NCBI RefSeq assembly: GCF_000337555.1
Contig: NZ_AOIO01000029.1
Span: forward strand, 108,032 to 140,552
Length of the DNA: 32,521 nt
Source: Natrialba asiatica DSM 12278
Lineage (GTDB): Archaea; Halobacteriota; Halobacteria; Halobacteriales; Natrialbaceae
Direction of reading: 5' to 3'
Shown: positions 23,382 through 31,442 of the stretch, one piece after another
How the letters are laid out: the number at the start of each line of letters is the position of its first letter
Position numbering within the stretch: the stretch's first letter is position 1
Program-made: the position numbers and the translations under genes
The notes under the pieces: model-generated
The model's database searches: none
What the model saw: only the letters and a program-made list of their open reading frames with translations
Told to the model about the DNA's origin: nothing

Positions 23382-25088
23382 ATGAACAAAGAACTGTTTG
23401 GTGTATTCGGTGGTAGCGAGACGTTCGAGCGGTTTCGATCGCGCGACGAGTTCGACGAGGTCCTCTCCGGACCGTCGCTTACAGTTGCGATCAGAGATCC
23501 CGGCCTCGACTATCCGGGCTGGAGCGCGACGTATGCGGACGAAACCGGCTGCTGTGTGATCTGGGGCGAGGCCTACGTTCCCGGTGACGAGCAAAACGCC
23601 GCACGCTGGCTGCTCGACCGGTACGACGCGAACGGCCTCGATGCGCTGGACGCGCTCAACGGTTCGTACCTGGCCGTCCTCGATATCGACGGTGAAACGC
23701 CGTTCGTCGCAACCGATCTCGTGCGCTCACGGGAGTGTTTCTACACCGACGACCCCGGTCCGCTCGTCTTCGGTACCGACGCCGCCGAAGTCGGACGGAC
23801 GATTCCGGGCCCCTCACTCGACCGGAACGGTATCCTCGAGTTCCTCCACATGGGCCTCGCGCTCGGAGAGAAGACGTGGATAGACGAACTCTCGCGGCTC
23901 CCGATCGATAGCCGGCTGACACCGCACGGCGTCGACTCCCTTTCCCGGTTCGTCTACCGGCCGGCCGACCCCGACGCCTTCGACTACGTGGACGAACTCG
24001 CGTCTCGACTCGAACGGGCGCTGCGACGGCGCTCGTCGAATCCCGGGCCGAAGGGGCTCTTGCTCTCTGCGGGGTACGATTCGCGCATCGTGCTCTCACA
24101 GGTCGACGACATCGACCACTGTTACACCGTCGGCTCGCCGGAGGCACAGGAAGTGCAGGGTGCAAAACGGGTTGCGAACCAGTACGGTGCAACACACACC
24201 GCGTTCCAACCGGACGAACGCTATCTGCTCGCCGACGAGTTCAAGGTCCAGTACTCACAGGGGATCAAAGAGTCGCTCCATATTCATCACGCCGGCTATA
24301 CGGACGAACTCACGGACGAAGTCGAGACGATGTACCACGGCCTGCTCTGTGATACGTTCTTCCGCGGGCACTTTACCGCACAAGACGGGGTCGACGTGCT
24401 CGGGACGTGGGTGCCGTTTCAGCGACTCGATCCCGATCCCGACCCGGTTGCGGTCTTCCTCGACAAGTACGGGTACAGCCGCGAGCAGAGCATCGAACTG
24501 ACCGAGCGGACGGGAATCGACAACGATCCGGAACGGTTCGTCGAAGAGGCGGTCGCCGCCGAATTTGCCGCCAATCGCTCGCGCGCAGATTGCATTCAAA
24601 ACGCCCTAACCTGCTGTGGTATCGCCAATCAGCCGTCCGTTCCGTTCCACAATCACCTCGCCGACCAGTTTTTTGCCCCGTTTCTGGCAACCGATCGCGA
24701 ACTGCTCGAGTGGCACCTCCGAACGCCCCCGCGCCTCCGGACGACTGAGACCTTCTTACAGGCTTGCAAACAGCTCGATGACGATATCCTCCGTCACCGA
24801 CCGCCGGATCGTCCACACGACGGCATGCTGCTAAACGAAGTCGAAGGGTTCGTCAGGCGCAAGACGCCGCTTCTGACCTCGTTTGAGCCCCCGTGGCCCG
24901 ACCGGCGAACGCTCTTCGAGCAACACGGATTCAATGACCGACTGCTCGGTGACTACGAGAACATCCACCCGATAGCACCCAGACACAAACTCCGCGTGGC
25001 CGACCTGCAAACGTGGCTCGACTCCTGGGATGCAGTTGCTAGTGACACAATCCCATGGTTGCAATCACCACCACGGATTATGTCCTAG
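23382..25088 (+). CDS. Asparagine synthetase-like protein lacking the glutaminase cysteine
   Basis: A 568-residue cytoplasmic protein with the two-domain layout of AsnB. The N-terminal half (about 1-170) has the class II glutamine amidotransferase fold, including LNGSYLAVLDIDGE and LVFGTDAAE, but begins MNKELFGVFGG: the essential Cys2 of the family is absent, so glutamine cannot be the ammonia source through this domain. The C-terminal half has the pyrophosphate loop LLLSAGYDSR (226-235; SGG-x-DS in the family), so ATP-dependent adenylation of a carboxylate is plausible. Such AsnB-like proteins in surface glycan clusters have been linked to amidation of sugar acids; which substrate is used here is unknown. 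It follows the deacetylase divergently and has no clear TATA box nearby. Confidence 0.85.
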   Translation: MNKELFGVFGGSETFERFRSRDEFDEVLSGPSLTVAIRDPGLDYPGWSATYADETGCCVIWGEAYVPGDEQNAARWLLDRYDANGLDALDALNGSYLAVLDIDGETPFVATDLVRSRECFYTDDPGPLVFGTDAAEVGRTIPGPSLDRNGILEFLHMGLALGEKTWIDELSRLPIDSRLTPHGVDSLSRFVYRPADPDAFDYVDELASRLERALRRRSSNPGPKGLLLSAGYDSRIVLSQVDDIDHCYTVGSPEAQEVQGAKRVANQYGATHTAFQPDERYLLADEFKVQYSQGIKESLHIHHAGYTDELTDEVETMYHGLLCDTFFRGHFTAQDGVDVLGTWVPFQRLDPDPDPVAVFLDKYGYSREQSIELTERTGIDNDPERFVEEAVAAEFAANRSRADCIQNALTCCGIANQPSVPFHNHLADQFFAPFLATDRELLEWHLRTPPRLRTTETFLQACKQLDDDILRHRPPDRPHDGMLLNEVEGFVRRKTPLLTSFEPPWPDRRTLFEQHGFNDRLLGDYENIHPIAPRHKLRVADLQTWLDSWDAVASDTIPWLQSPPRIMS

Positions 25089-25196
25089 TCAGCACCCGAA
25101 CGACCTGTTTCTTGACATAGGGAACGTATTCTAACGGTTCGTCAAACAGCCGCTAACAACCATTTAGATCGTTTACCGGATTTGAATCGTGAGAAT

Positions 25197-25207
25197 ACTT
25201 ATATACC
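25197..25207 (+). promoter_or_regulatory. TATA box that sets the start of the first DUF7344-like gene
   Basis: ACTTATATACC is centred about 26 nt before the ATG at 25228. The longer open frame begins at a GTG at 25189, upstream of this box, so that start would lie before the transcript. The message is predicted to be leaderless from 25228. Confidence 0.75.
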
Positions 25208-25227
25208 ACGAAGATTTAGGCTGGAAT

Positions 25228-26043
25228 ATGCGTCTGACGCCGTCTTGGTTGCGCTCTTCGTCAGCCGATACAGTCGAAGAGCAATCAGTAGATGGCGATT
25301 CATTGGGGGTCTCACTGCGCAATATCGCCGGAGTGGCCGGTGCCAGTCCTCACCCCCGAACTAGTACTACCGCCGCTACGACCTCCGAAAGTCCGAGTAC
25401 AAGCACAAGTACAAACACGAGTTCAGGTTCTGGCTCAAGTTCTGGGTCGAGTCCACCGGCCGACCGCGACACTGACGCCGACACCGACGGCAACCACACT
25501 GCCGATTCCACTCCTACTGCGGTTCCCGACTCCGACGAGGACCTTCTCGCGCTCCTTGCGGACATGCGAACACCAGTTACCGTCGATGAACTCGTCGACC
25601 GACTGGTTCACAGTGCTGACCAGCAAGAGACAGTACATGCGTCTGCCACGGTGCAGTCGACACGAACTCGAACGCCGTCAAATCCATCGGCGGTACAGCA
25701 ATCGCAGTCGACATTAATTTTCTCGTCGACCCCGCCGACCCCACCCTCTTCCGTCCCGATCGAAACGTGGGCGACTATTCACGAACACCTCCATCAGAAA
25801 CGCCTTCCTGCGCTCGACGACGCCGGTTCGATCACGTTCGATCCGGAACGCGGTCTTGTGGAACTCCCCGAGACGGCTGCAGACGAACAGTCATTTTCGC
25901 CGCCGCTCCTTGGTCCGGTTCTAGTCGGACTCCTGTTTCTATTCGTTGCACTCGCATCGGCATCGGTACTGACGGCAGTAACGCTTACAGTGGCTGCAAC
26001 GACGTTTGCAGTGTGGATGTTCCCGGTTTACGGGCTAGTATAA
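25228..26043 (+). CDS. DUF7344-like winged-helix protein with C-terminal membrane helices, split by low-complexity insert
   Basis: A 271-residue protein from the ATG at 25228, chosen because the TATA box excludes the upstream GTG. Residues 40-100 are a Ser/Thr/Asp/Pro-rich region coded by repeats. Then LLALLADMRTPVTVDELVDRLVH (about 106-128) looks like the first half of a winged helix, and WATIHEHLHQKRLPALDDAGSITFDPERGLVELP (181-214) like the second half including the wing. Between them is about 50 residues of Ser/Thr/Gln-rich sequence. Two membrane helices (about 226-249 and 250-268) end the protein. The architecture is the same as in the adjacent 26072-26677 protein, so it probably is a membrane-tethered DNA-binding protein. 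Function is unknown. Confidence 0.7.
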   Translation: MRLTPSWLRSSSADTVEEQSVDGDSLGVSLRNIAGVAGASPHPRTSTTAATTSESPSTSTSTNTSSGSGSSSGSSPPADRDTDADTDGNHTADSTPTAVPDSDEDLLALLADMRTPVTVDELVDRLVHSADQQETVHASATVQSTRTRTPSNPSAVQQSQSTLIFSSTPPTPPSSVPIETWATIHEHLHQKRLPALDDAGSITFDPERGLVELPETAADEQSFSPPLLGPVLVGLLFLFVALASASVLTAVTLTVAATTFAVWMFPVYGLV

Positions 26044-26071
26044 GGAGTTTCGTTGATCGCGGTCGTCCGGG

Positions 26072-26677
26072 TCAATTGATGAATCGACTGGCAGTGACCA
26101 GTGTGAATAGCAGCAAGATCAGTGCGCTCAGTCCGATTCCTGAAACGATCGAGAGGACCGGGAGTTCGAGGACGGCACCCAGCAGCGCGACGTAACAGAC
26201 GGCGGTCGCACCGATGTAGTAGTCGTCGCTGACGGAAATCGACGTCTCGTCGTTTTCGGTCGATTCGTCCGTCTGCTCGTCGACCTGCAGGTATTGATCG
26301 ACCTCGTCCGCGAGCGGCTTCCGTTCGACGATCCCGCGGTTTTGCTGATAGTCGATGACGCCGGCTTCGTCCAGTTTCGAGAGGTGGGACTGATACAGCG
26401 GGATGTAGACGCGCTGGCGCTCTGTCGAAGTGAGTTCTGCAACCGTCGTGTCGTGTTCCCACGCAGCTACCTGCTCTGCAACGTCACGCATGCGGACGGC
26501 TTCATCGGTACCGCGAAGGTACCGTAGAACCAGCCGCCGGCGTTCATTTTGCAGCAGGTGAAATATTTCGTCTTCAGTGAACGACTCCACGTCTGAAACG
26601 TCGGCTGCATCGTTAACTGCGTCATCTGCAGTTCCCTGCCCGTTCTGTCCTTCCGAACTGATATATGTCGTTGTCAT
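26072..26677 (-). CDS. DUF7344-like membrane-anchored winged-helix protein
   Basis: A 201-residue protein with FTEDEIFHLLQNERRRLVLRYL (about 35-56), the start of a winged-helix domain common in haloarchaeal regulators, continuing to VYIPLYQSHLSKLDEAGVIDYQQNRGIVE (about 98-126), which supplies the recognition helix and wing. An acidic linker leads to two membrane helices (about 150-170 and 175-195). It would bind DNA from the membrane in the cytoplasm; the signal is unknown. It converges with the related gene at 25228-26043, with only 28 nt between stops. A TATA element (reverse of 26707-26714, CTTTATTA) about 33 nt upstream supports the ATG at 26677. Confidence 0.8.
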   Translation of the reverse strand: MTTTYISSEGQNGQGTADDAVNDAADVSDVESFTEDEIFHLLQNERRRLVLRYLRGTDEAVRMRDVAEQVAAWEHDTTVAELTSTERQRVYIPLYQSHLSKLDEAGVIDYQQNRGIVERKPLADEVDQYLQVDEQTDESTENDETSISVSDDYYIGATAVCYVALLGAVLELPVLSIVSGIGLSALILLLFTLVTASRFIN

Positions 26678-27063
26678 CGAACCAGTCTTCCCTAATCAGG
26701 TGTAGGTAATAAAGTGTAGAAACCGAACATTCCAATTGAATCGGTTTCACGATGTTTCATCAGCCGGAATCCTATTTTATGCCATTTTATAACACCAGAA
26801 ACACGCCCATTCGGGCCATATAGGTCCGATCTCAAAATACTCTCTCCCATTAATTACTTCGGTTATGGGGTGAATACTTCAAAACACTATCGCTGAATTT
26901 TCGATAGTTCCGCTCATCGTGACTGTCCAGAACCAGCGAAAGACATTAGTCCAATACATATGTCCGCATTGTGGTATGATGGGTGATGTTCGGGGGTGAT
27001 TTCACCGGGTGAGCGGCCCTTACCGGGGCGATAATAAACCACCTTGGACCCGTCGTCGACACC
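26678..27063. other. 386-nt AT-rich intergenic region with divergent promoters
   Basis: No gene is supported. This is the most AT-rich interval in the central locus. It holds the TATA element of the minus-strand gene (26707-26714), that of the DUF1616 gene (27030-27038), a 7-bp inverted repeat ACTATCG/CGATAGT (26886-26892, 26902-26908; 9-nt spacer), and small hairpins GCCC-ATTC-GGGC and GGTG-ATTT-CACC. The 7-bp repeat is a possible operator. Confidence 0.6.
27030..27038 (+). promoter_or_regulatory. TATA box of the DUF1616 gene
   Basis: GATAATAAA is centred about 30 nt before the ATG at 27064, predicting a leader of only a few nucleotides and supporting that start. Confidence 0.55.
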
Positions 27064-28059
27064 ATGAGCGACACCGACTGGTGGTTTCTCGACCTGGCGA
27101 TCGTCATCGCGAGTACTGGTGCCCTCTCACTCGGGCTTTTCCTCCCGCTTCCGGGTCCTGTTCGCATCGGGCTGGCGCTCCCGCTGTTGCTCTTCCTCCC
27201 CGGGTATGCGCTTGTCTCCGTGCTGTTTCCGGACGAAGCCGCCGACGACGATCAGGCGTTCGACGAGGAAAAAACGGGCCTTGGAAATCCCTTATTGCAC
27301 ACCCGGGGTCTCGAACTCACTGAGCGAGGGATCTTGTCAGTCGTATTCAGTGTTGCGCTCGTCCCGGGAATCACCCTTCTTGCCAGCATAACCCCCTGGG
27401 GTATTACCTTCGAACCGGTGCTTTACGGGATTACGCTGGTAACCATCGTGCTGTCCCTACTCGGAATCGTTTCTCGCTATCGGTGTCCACCGGATCGACG
27501 ATTCGCGATGACCCCTACCGAGAACTCGCTGTTTTTCACACAGGTCCAGAATCGAGCGTACTCTGGCACGAACCCGCGCCCGTACAATCTCGGAATCGCG
27601 CTCGGTGTCGCCGTGTTGCTCTTGAGCGCAGGGTTTGCCGTCGCCAATCCCGCACAGCACGATGGCTACACCGAGTTCGCAGTCGACACCCAGGAAGTCG
27701 ACGGCGATATGCAGACGATGTACAATGACACGTACACGGCCGGTGAAACGCAGGAGTTGACGGTATCGATCACAAACGAAGAGCACACGGAGCAGACGTA
27801 TACGACGGTAATGCTGTTGCAGCGGGTAAACGAAACCGACGGCGGTGATTCCGTGACCGTCGCGGAGGAAACCCAACTTGCCACTACCTCGACGACGGTC
27901 GCCGACGGCGAGACGAGTGAACCGACACTCGAGTTCACGCCGTCGATGCAGGGTGAGTCCCTTCGGCTGACGCTCTTGCTCTACAAGGGTGAGCCGCCGG
28001 CGGATCCGAGTTCGGAGTCCGCCTACCGGGAGGTCTCGTTACCGATCGTCGTCGAATAG
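27064..28059 (+). CDS. DUF1616 family membrane protein
   Basis: A 331-residue archaeal membrane protein. It has two N-terminal hydrophobic segments (about 7-27 and 32-52, with LPLPGPVRIGLALPLLLFLPGYALVSVLFP), two more (about 90-112 and 115-138), and a fifth (about 173-193), followed by an outward-facing C-terminal beta-rich domain of about 135 residues with many Thr and Asp and an AGETQELTVSITNEEHTEQTYTT stretch. This matches the DUF1616 architecture. No biochemical role is established for the family; it is frequent in haloarchaeal surface-glycan loci, so an assembly or anchoring role is plausible but unproven. Confidence 0.85.
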   Translation: MSDTDWWFLDLAIVIASTGALSLGLFLPLPGPVRIGLALPLLLFLPGYALVSVLFPDEAADDDQAFDEEKTGLGNPLLHTRGLELTERGILSVVFSVALVPGITLLASITPWGITFEPVLYGITLVTIVLSLLGIVSRYRCPPDRRFAMTPTENSLFFTQVQNRAYSGTNPRPYNLGIALGVAVLLLSAGFAVANPAQHDGYTEFAVDTQEVDGDMQTMYNDTYTAGETQELTVSITNEEHTEQTYTTVMLLQRVNETDGGDSVTVAEETQLATTSTTVADGETSEPTLEFTPSMQGESLRLTLLLYKGEPPADPSSESAYREVSLPIVVE

Positions 28060-28285
28060 ACTCGTCGCGAAGACGGATTACGGCCCGGTCAGTCCTATCA
28101 TTTGTTCCAGTCGTCCGCTCCGGTCTGGTCGCTCTCGAGTTCTCCGAAGACCGGCCCTCGACGGGTTTATCTCGAGTCGCGTCCGCGATCGATCTGGCGG
28201 TGTGTTGAACTCGGCTCACCGCAGCGATCACCGTGTTCTTTGCCGTGGAACTCCGCTGCCACCATCAACCAGACACGGTGGCCGG

Positions 28286-29215
28286 CTACTCGGGGAAGTC
28301 GATGACGAGCCCCGTCTCGATCCACGGCCGCCCGAGCAAACCCGGCCGCGGGACTAGCTGTGCGACTCGCAACCGATATCTGCCGTCGCCCGGAGAGACG
28401 TACAGTCGTTTGTATCGGACGACGTGGGCGAGGGTGTCCCCGGGCGTCCACGAATACAGCTCTCCGCGCCCCTCGTATCCCGGGTCCGACGAATACAGTT
28501 CGTCGATCCGCTTGGACGGCGGGGTCGCGTCGGCCACCGAATCGGGCGTTCCGTGGAGCCCGTACAGCAGCCCAGCACGGGTCAGCCGCCCGTCGTGCTC
28601 ACCGTCGTACCGGTCGAGGAGCGCACCGCTCAGTCGGAAGTCGGTCCAGAGTCGGTCCGTGCGGTTCGCGTCGTTCGTGTCCGCCCTAGGGAAGCGACCG
28701 TCCTCGATAAGCCGGCGGATCGATGCCTCGTCGTCGAGTCGTTCGGGTGGGAGCGGCAGGGCATCCGCAACCGTCTCGGGCGGCCGCAGTGGGCCGCCAC
28801 GCACGTAGGGGACCTCCCCGCTGTCCCAGGCGGTTGTTCCGGACTCGTTCTCGCCGCGGACCCCGAGAAAGCGCGGCTCAACGAGCGTCCGCTCTCCGAA
28901 CAGCGTCGACCGCCGGCCGATGACCACGCCGAAGACGTCGAACGTGTGGTCGGTGGTGGATTCGTCGATCCCGGTATACTGGACGCCGAGGAGGTGGGTG
29001 ACGGACGCCTCCGGCAGTTCTGATCCAGACTGGTACTCGCTGTACCAGAGCGTTCCGACCGCCGGAGTACCGTCGAGACGCCGTGTGTCAAACCGTTCGA
29101 TATCGGATCGGTGAACGGGGTTATCAGTTACGTATCCGACCACGCCGATACCGCCAACACCGGCGGTACCACCGATTCCGAGGATCTGTCGTCGGCTGAG
29201 AATGTCTCGAGTCAT
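28286..29215 (-). CDS. Tat-exported protein of unknown function
   Basis: A 309-residue protein taken from the ATG at 29215; the open frame extends upstream to 29509, but only the ATG at 29215 puts the Tat motif SRRQILGIGG (7-16) near the N-terminus. A Gly-rich hydrophobic segment (10-28) follows with no lipobox cysteine, so it is either cleaved or a membrane anchor. The mature part includes VGTLWYSEYQSGSELPEASVTHLLGVQYTG, then YVRGGPLRPPETVADALPLPPERLDDEAS and a C-terminal ETGLVIDFPE. I recognise no domain. The sequence is not low-complexity and has typical haloarchaeal codon use, so it is probably a real exported protein. It is convergent with the DUF1616 gene. Confidence 0.75.
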   Translation of the reverse strand: MTRDILSRRQILGIGGTAGVGGIGVVGYVTDNPVHRSDIERFDTRRLDGTPAVGTLWYSEYQSGSELPEASVTHLLGVQYTGIDESTTDHTFDVFGVVIGRRSTLFGERTLVEPRFLGVRGENESGTTAWDSGEVPYVRGGPLRPPETVADALPLPPERLDDEASIRRLIEDGRFPRADTNDANRTDRLWTDFRLSGALLDRYDGEHDGRLTRAGLLYGLHGTPDSVADATPPSKRIDELYSSDPGYEGRGELYSWTPGDTLAHVVRYKRLYVSPGDGRYRLRVAQLVPRPGLLGRPWIETGLVIDFPE

Positions 29216-29613
29216 GCGCTCAGTCGCTTGCCGTTCGCGTCGCACTGCGTTCGGATCCCGGGCAGTCACGAGTGGACACCCTGCTGCAGGCGGTTGCGAG
29301 CGTCGCCCGTCGACGGTCGCTGATAAGCGGACTGCAGCGGCGAGGACCGTTTCGTCAGTGTGGAGGTTCGGGCAAGTCGTCTGTCCCGTTCTGCTCACCG
29401 TTTTGAAATATATCCTGTGGTTTCTAGATGACCGCGTGGAGACCGGCATTACAGTTACAACCCGACAGCAGCAGGGCGTCACAGAAGAGAGGTCACCCTC
29501 AATGAGCACTCGTATATTCTCCGACTTGATCGCCTGAAACGGCTGTTAGAATGAGTATGCAGACTGGCCGGTACCGATGCATATATCCTTTCACCATGAT
29601 TACAACTCCCAAA
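29216..29613. other. 398-nt region upstream of two divergent genes
   Basis: This is the noncoding part between the Tat-exported unknown gene and the SGNH esterase gene. The minus-strand frame continues through part of it but has no domain. AAATATAT at 29406-29413 could be a minus-strand TATA box, which would give the exported gene a leader of about 165 nt. The plus-strand TATA box lies at 29579-29588. Confidence 0.5.
29579..29588 (+). promoter_or_regulatory. TATA box that sets the start of the SGNH esterase gene
   Basis: GCATATATCC is centred about 30 nt before the ATG at 29614. The longer frame from 29551 contains this box, so its first 21 codons would not be transcribed. Confidence 0.65.
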
Positions 29614-30306
29614 ATGAGGACCGAGTCGATCACTGTTCACCTGATCGGGGATTCTACGATGGCCGAGAAATCGGCAAGCGAACGTCCTGAGACCGGTTGG
29701 GGAACGCCCTTCACTCACTGTCTGGACGATTCGGTGACGGTGGAAAATCACGCCCGCAACGGGCGCAGTACTCGTACGTTCTTGGAAGAGGGGCGCTGGA
29801 AGCCCGTGGTGCGTCGCTTGGGTGAGAACCACTACGTGTTCGTCCAGTTTGGCCACAACGACGAGGTGCCCTCGAAAGAACAGCACACGACCGAGGAGCA
29901 GTTTGTAACCAACCTTGAGACGTTCGTCGAAGGGACACGCGAACGCGGAGCAAAGGCGGTATTGCTCACGCCCATCGCGCGCCGTCACTTCGACGAGGAT
30001 GGAGAACTGAAAAACACCCATCGAGTCTACTCGGAACTGATACGAGACGTAGCACGGGCGCGTGACGTGCCGCTCATCGACGCGGACGAGCGGAGCCAAT
30101 CACTCTTACGAGAACTGGGACCGGAGAGATCAAAATCCCTCTACAACCATCTGCCGCGGGGGGAACATCCCAACTATCCAGACGGGGTGGCCGACAACAC
30201 GCACTTCAGTGAGTACGGGGCTCGCCAGATGGCCGAACTAGTACTGGACGGGATCGAAGAATTGGACCTTGAGCTGGCTGCCCACGTCGTCCGGGACGAT
30301 CAGTAA
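29614..30306 (+). CDS. SGNH hydrolase, rhamnogalacturonan acetylesterase-like
   Basis: A 230-residue protein from the ATG at 29614 (the TATA box excludes starts at 29551 and 29596). All four SGNH blocks are present: VHLIGDSTM with nucleophile Ser14, HARNGRST with Gly50, VQFGHND with Asn82, and VADNTHFSEYGA with Asp194 and His197. The order and spacing match the rhamnogalacturonan acetylesterase group, which removes O-acetyl groups from sugars. There is no signal peptide, so it is probably cytoplasmic and would act on precursors or imported sugars rather than on exported polymer. It stands alone on the plus strand at the right edge of the polysaccharide locus. Confidence 0.9.
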   Translation: MRTESITVHLIGDSTMAEKSASERPETGWGTPFTHCLDDSVTVENHARNGRSTRTFLEEGRWKPVVRRLGENHYVFVQFGHNDEVPSKEQHTTEEQFVTNLETFVEGTRERGAKAVLLTPIARRHFDEDGELKNTHRVYSELIRDVARARDVPLIDADERSQSLLRELGPERSKSLYNHLPRGEHPNYPDGVADNTHFSEYGARQMAELVLDGIEELDLELAAHVVRDDQ

Positions 30307-30411
30307 TCGGCTTGTATTGAGCGATCCACTGTCTCGAAGCTGGAGGCGATTTCGTGCGAGATACGCGCTGTGTAAGCTGTGTGGTGTGAATCATTGACTC
30401 TCTCAGAGATG

Positions 30412-30940
30412 CAACTTCCAACAAACGGCACCTTTGGAGTCGATGCGTCAGGATTCGACCGCAGTCACGCCTCGAAACACTACACGAAACGAACTGAACT
30501 CACGATTCGGCACCTCAAAGTTACACTGCTGGTCGATACGAAGGAGAACGCAACTCCTTATTTACACACATCGGAGACAGGGGAAAACAGATGGCCAGAT
30601 CGCTCCGTCTTTGATCAAGCGAAATCCGAAAGTATTGATATTCTTCTCGGTGAGAAAGGGGACGACGATCAGAAAATTAGGCAACTCGTCCATCAATACG
30701 AGGTTCGTCCACTGATCAAGCATCGTGAATTTACTTCGCTTCATAAGGTATGGAATGCACGTTTAGACGCTGATCTCTACGACAACGGAGTCAATCGGAG
30801 ACAGTCAACTTAACGCTCAGGCGAAAGTACGGTGCGTTCGCTCACGACGGTGGTGGAAGCAACTCCACGAACTCACTACCGTCTGTCTCACTCACAACAT
30901 CGACAGATCACTCCGAGCAGTCAATACGGGAAAGCAGTGA
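30412..30940 (+). pseudogene. Decayed IS transposase (DDE type, IS4/IS5-like haloarchaeal element)
   Basis: Joined across frames, this region reads as the catalytic part of a haloarchaeal DDE transposase. It begins GVDASGFDRSHASKHYTKR and runs to LLVDTKENA in frame 1, shifts to frame 2 for DGQIAPSLIKRNP, and returns to frame 1 for SIDILLGEKGDDDQKIRQL and VRPLIKHREFTSLHKVWNARLD. It then passes to frame 3 for LRRKYGAFAHD and to frame 2 for WWKQLHELTTVCLTHNIDRS, ending at TGA 30938-30940. At least four frame changes and a missing N-terminal part make it non-functional. Terminal inverted repeats and target-site duplication could not be found. Confidence 0.85.
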
Positions 30941-31019
30941 CGCCAGCAGGCACATTATCTTAGTTCTGTTACTGAGGGTTGGAAAAGAATTTCAATTCGC
31001 GGACGGCACCGTTTGGACA

Positions 31020-31442
31020 GTGGCCAGTAGTGACTCTCGGAACATTTTAAACGGTCTGACTGAAGGGTCGTTTGGTACTGCGATTCTTCTCGGTCTCGCT
31101 TCGGTCCCGCTTACACTGATCGTCTCGCGGGAAAGTACAACCCTCGTTCATGGCGGTCCGATGATAGCGGTTGGACTTATCGTCGGATATCTCTACGATG
31201 GAAGATCCACTGACAGTCATCGAGCCGGATTAATTTGTGGTTTTGCCTCGTCAATCGGGGGAATTATGGCATTTGGTACAGGAGCGGTTACGAAAATTCC
31301 CACGCCCCTGACTGAGAGTTCGGTAATCGAGATCGTTACAATACCGTTTGTGTTCATTCTACTGGCCCTGTGTTTTGCTACACTAGTGATGATCTGTGCG
31401 ATGGTTGGGAACTGGTTGGCGACAATCAGCCCTCGTTTCTGA
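31020..31442 (+). CDS. Small four-helix membrane protein, DUF5518-like
   Basis: A 140-residue protein from a GTG at 31020 with four predicted membrane segments: about 15-35 (GSFGTAILLGLASVPLTLIV), 43-60 (GGPMIAVGLIVGYLYDG), 68-90 (AGLICGFASSIGGIMAFGTG) and 105-133. The arrangement, with a short polar N-terminus and a YDGRSTDSHRAG loop between helices two and three, is like the haloarchaeal DUF5518 membrane proteins, whose function is unknown. Codon use is more AT-rich than in the polysaccharide genes, matching the decayed transposase region beside it. The GTG start is not confirmed by a clear promoter. Confidence 0.65.
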   Translation: MASSDSRNILNGLTEGSFGTAILLGLASVPLTLIVSRESTTLVHGGPMIAVGLIVGYLYDGRSTDSHRAGLICGFASSIGGIMAFGTGAVTKIPTPLTESSVIEIVTIPFVFILLALCFATLVMICAMVGNWLATISPRF

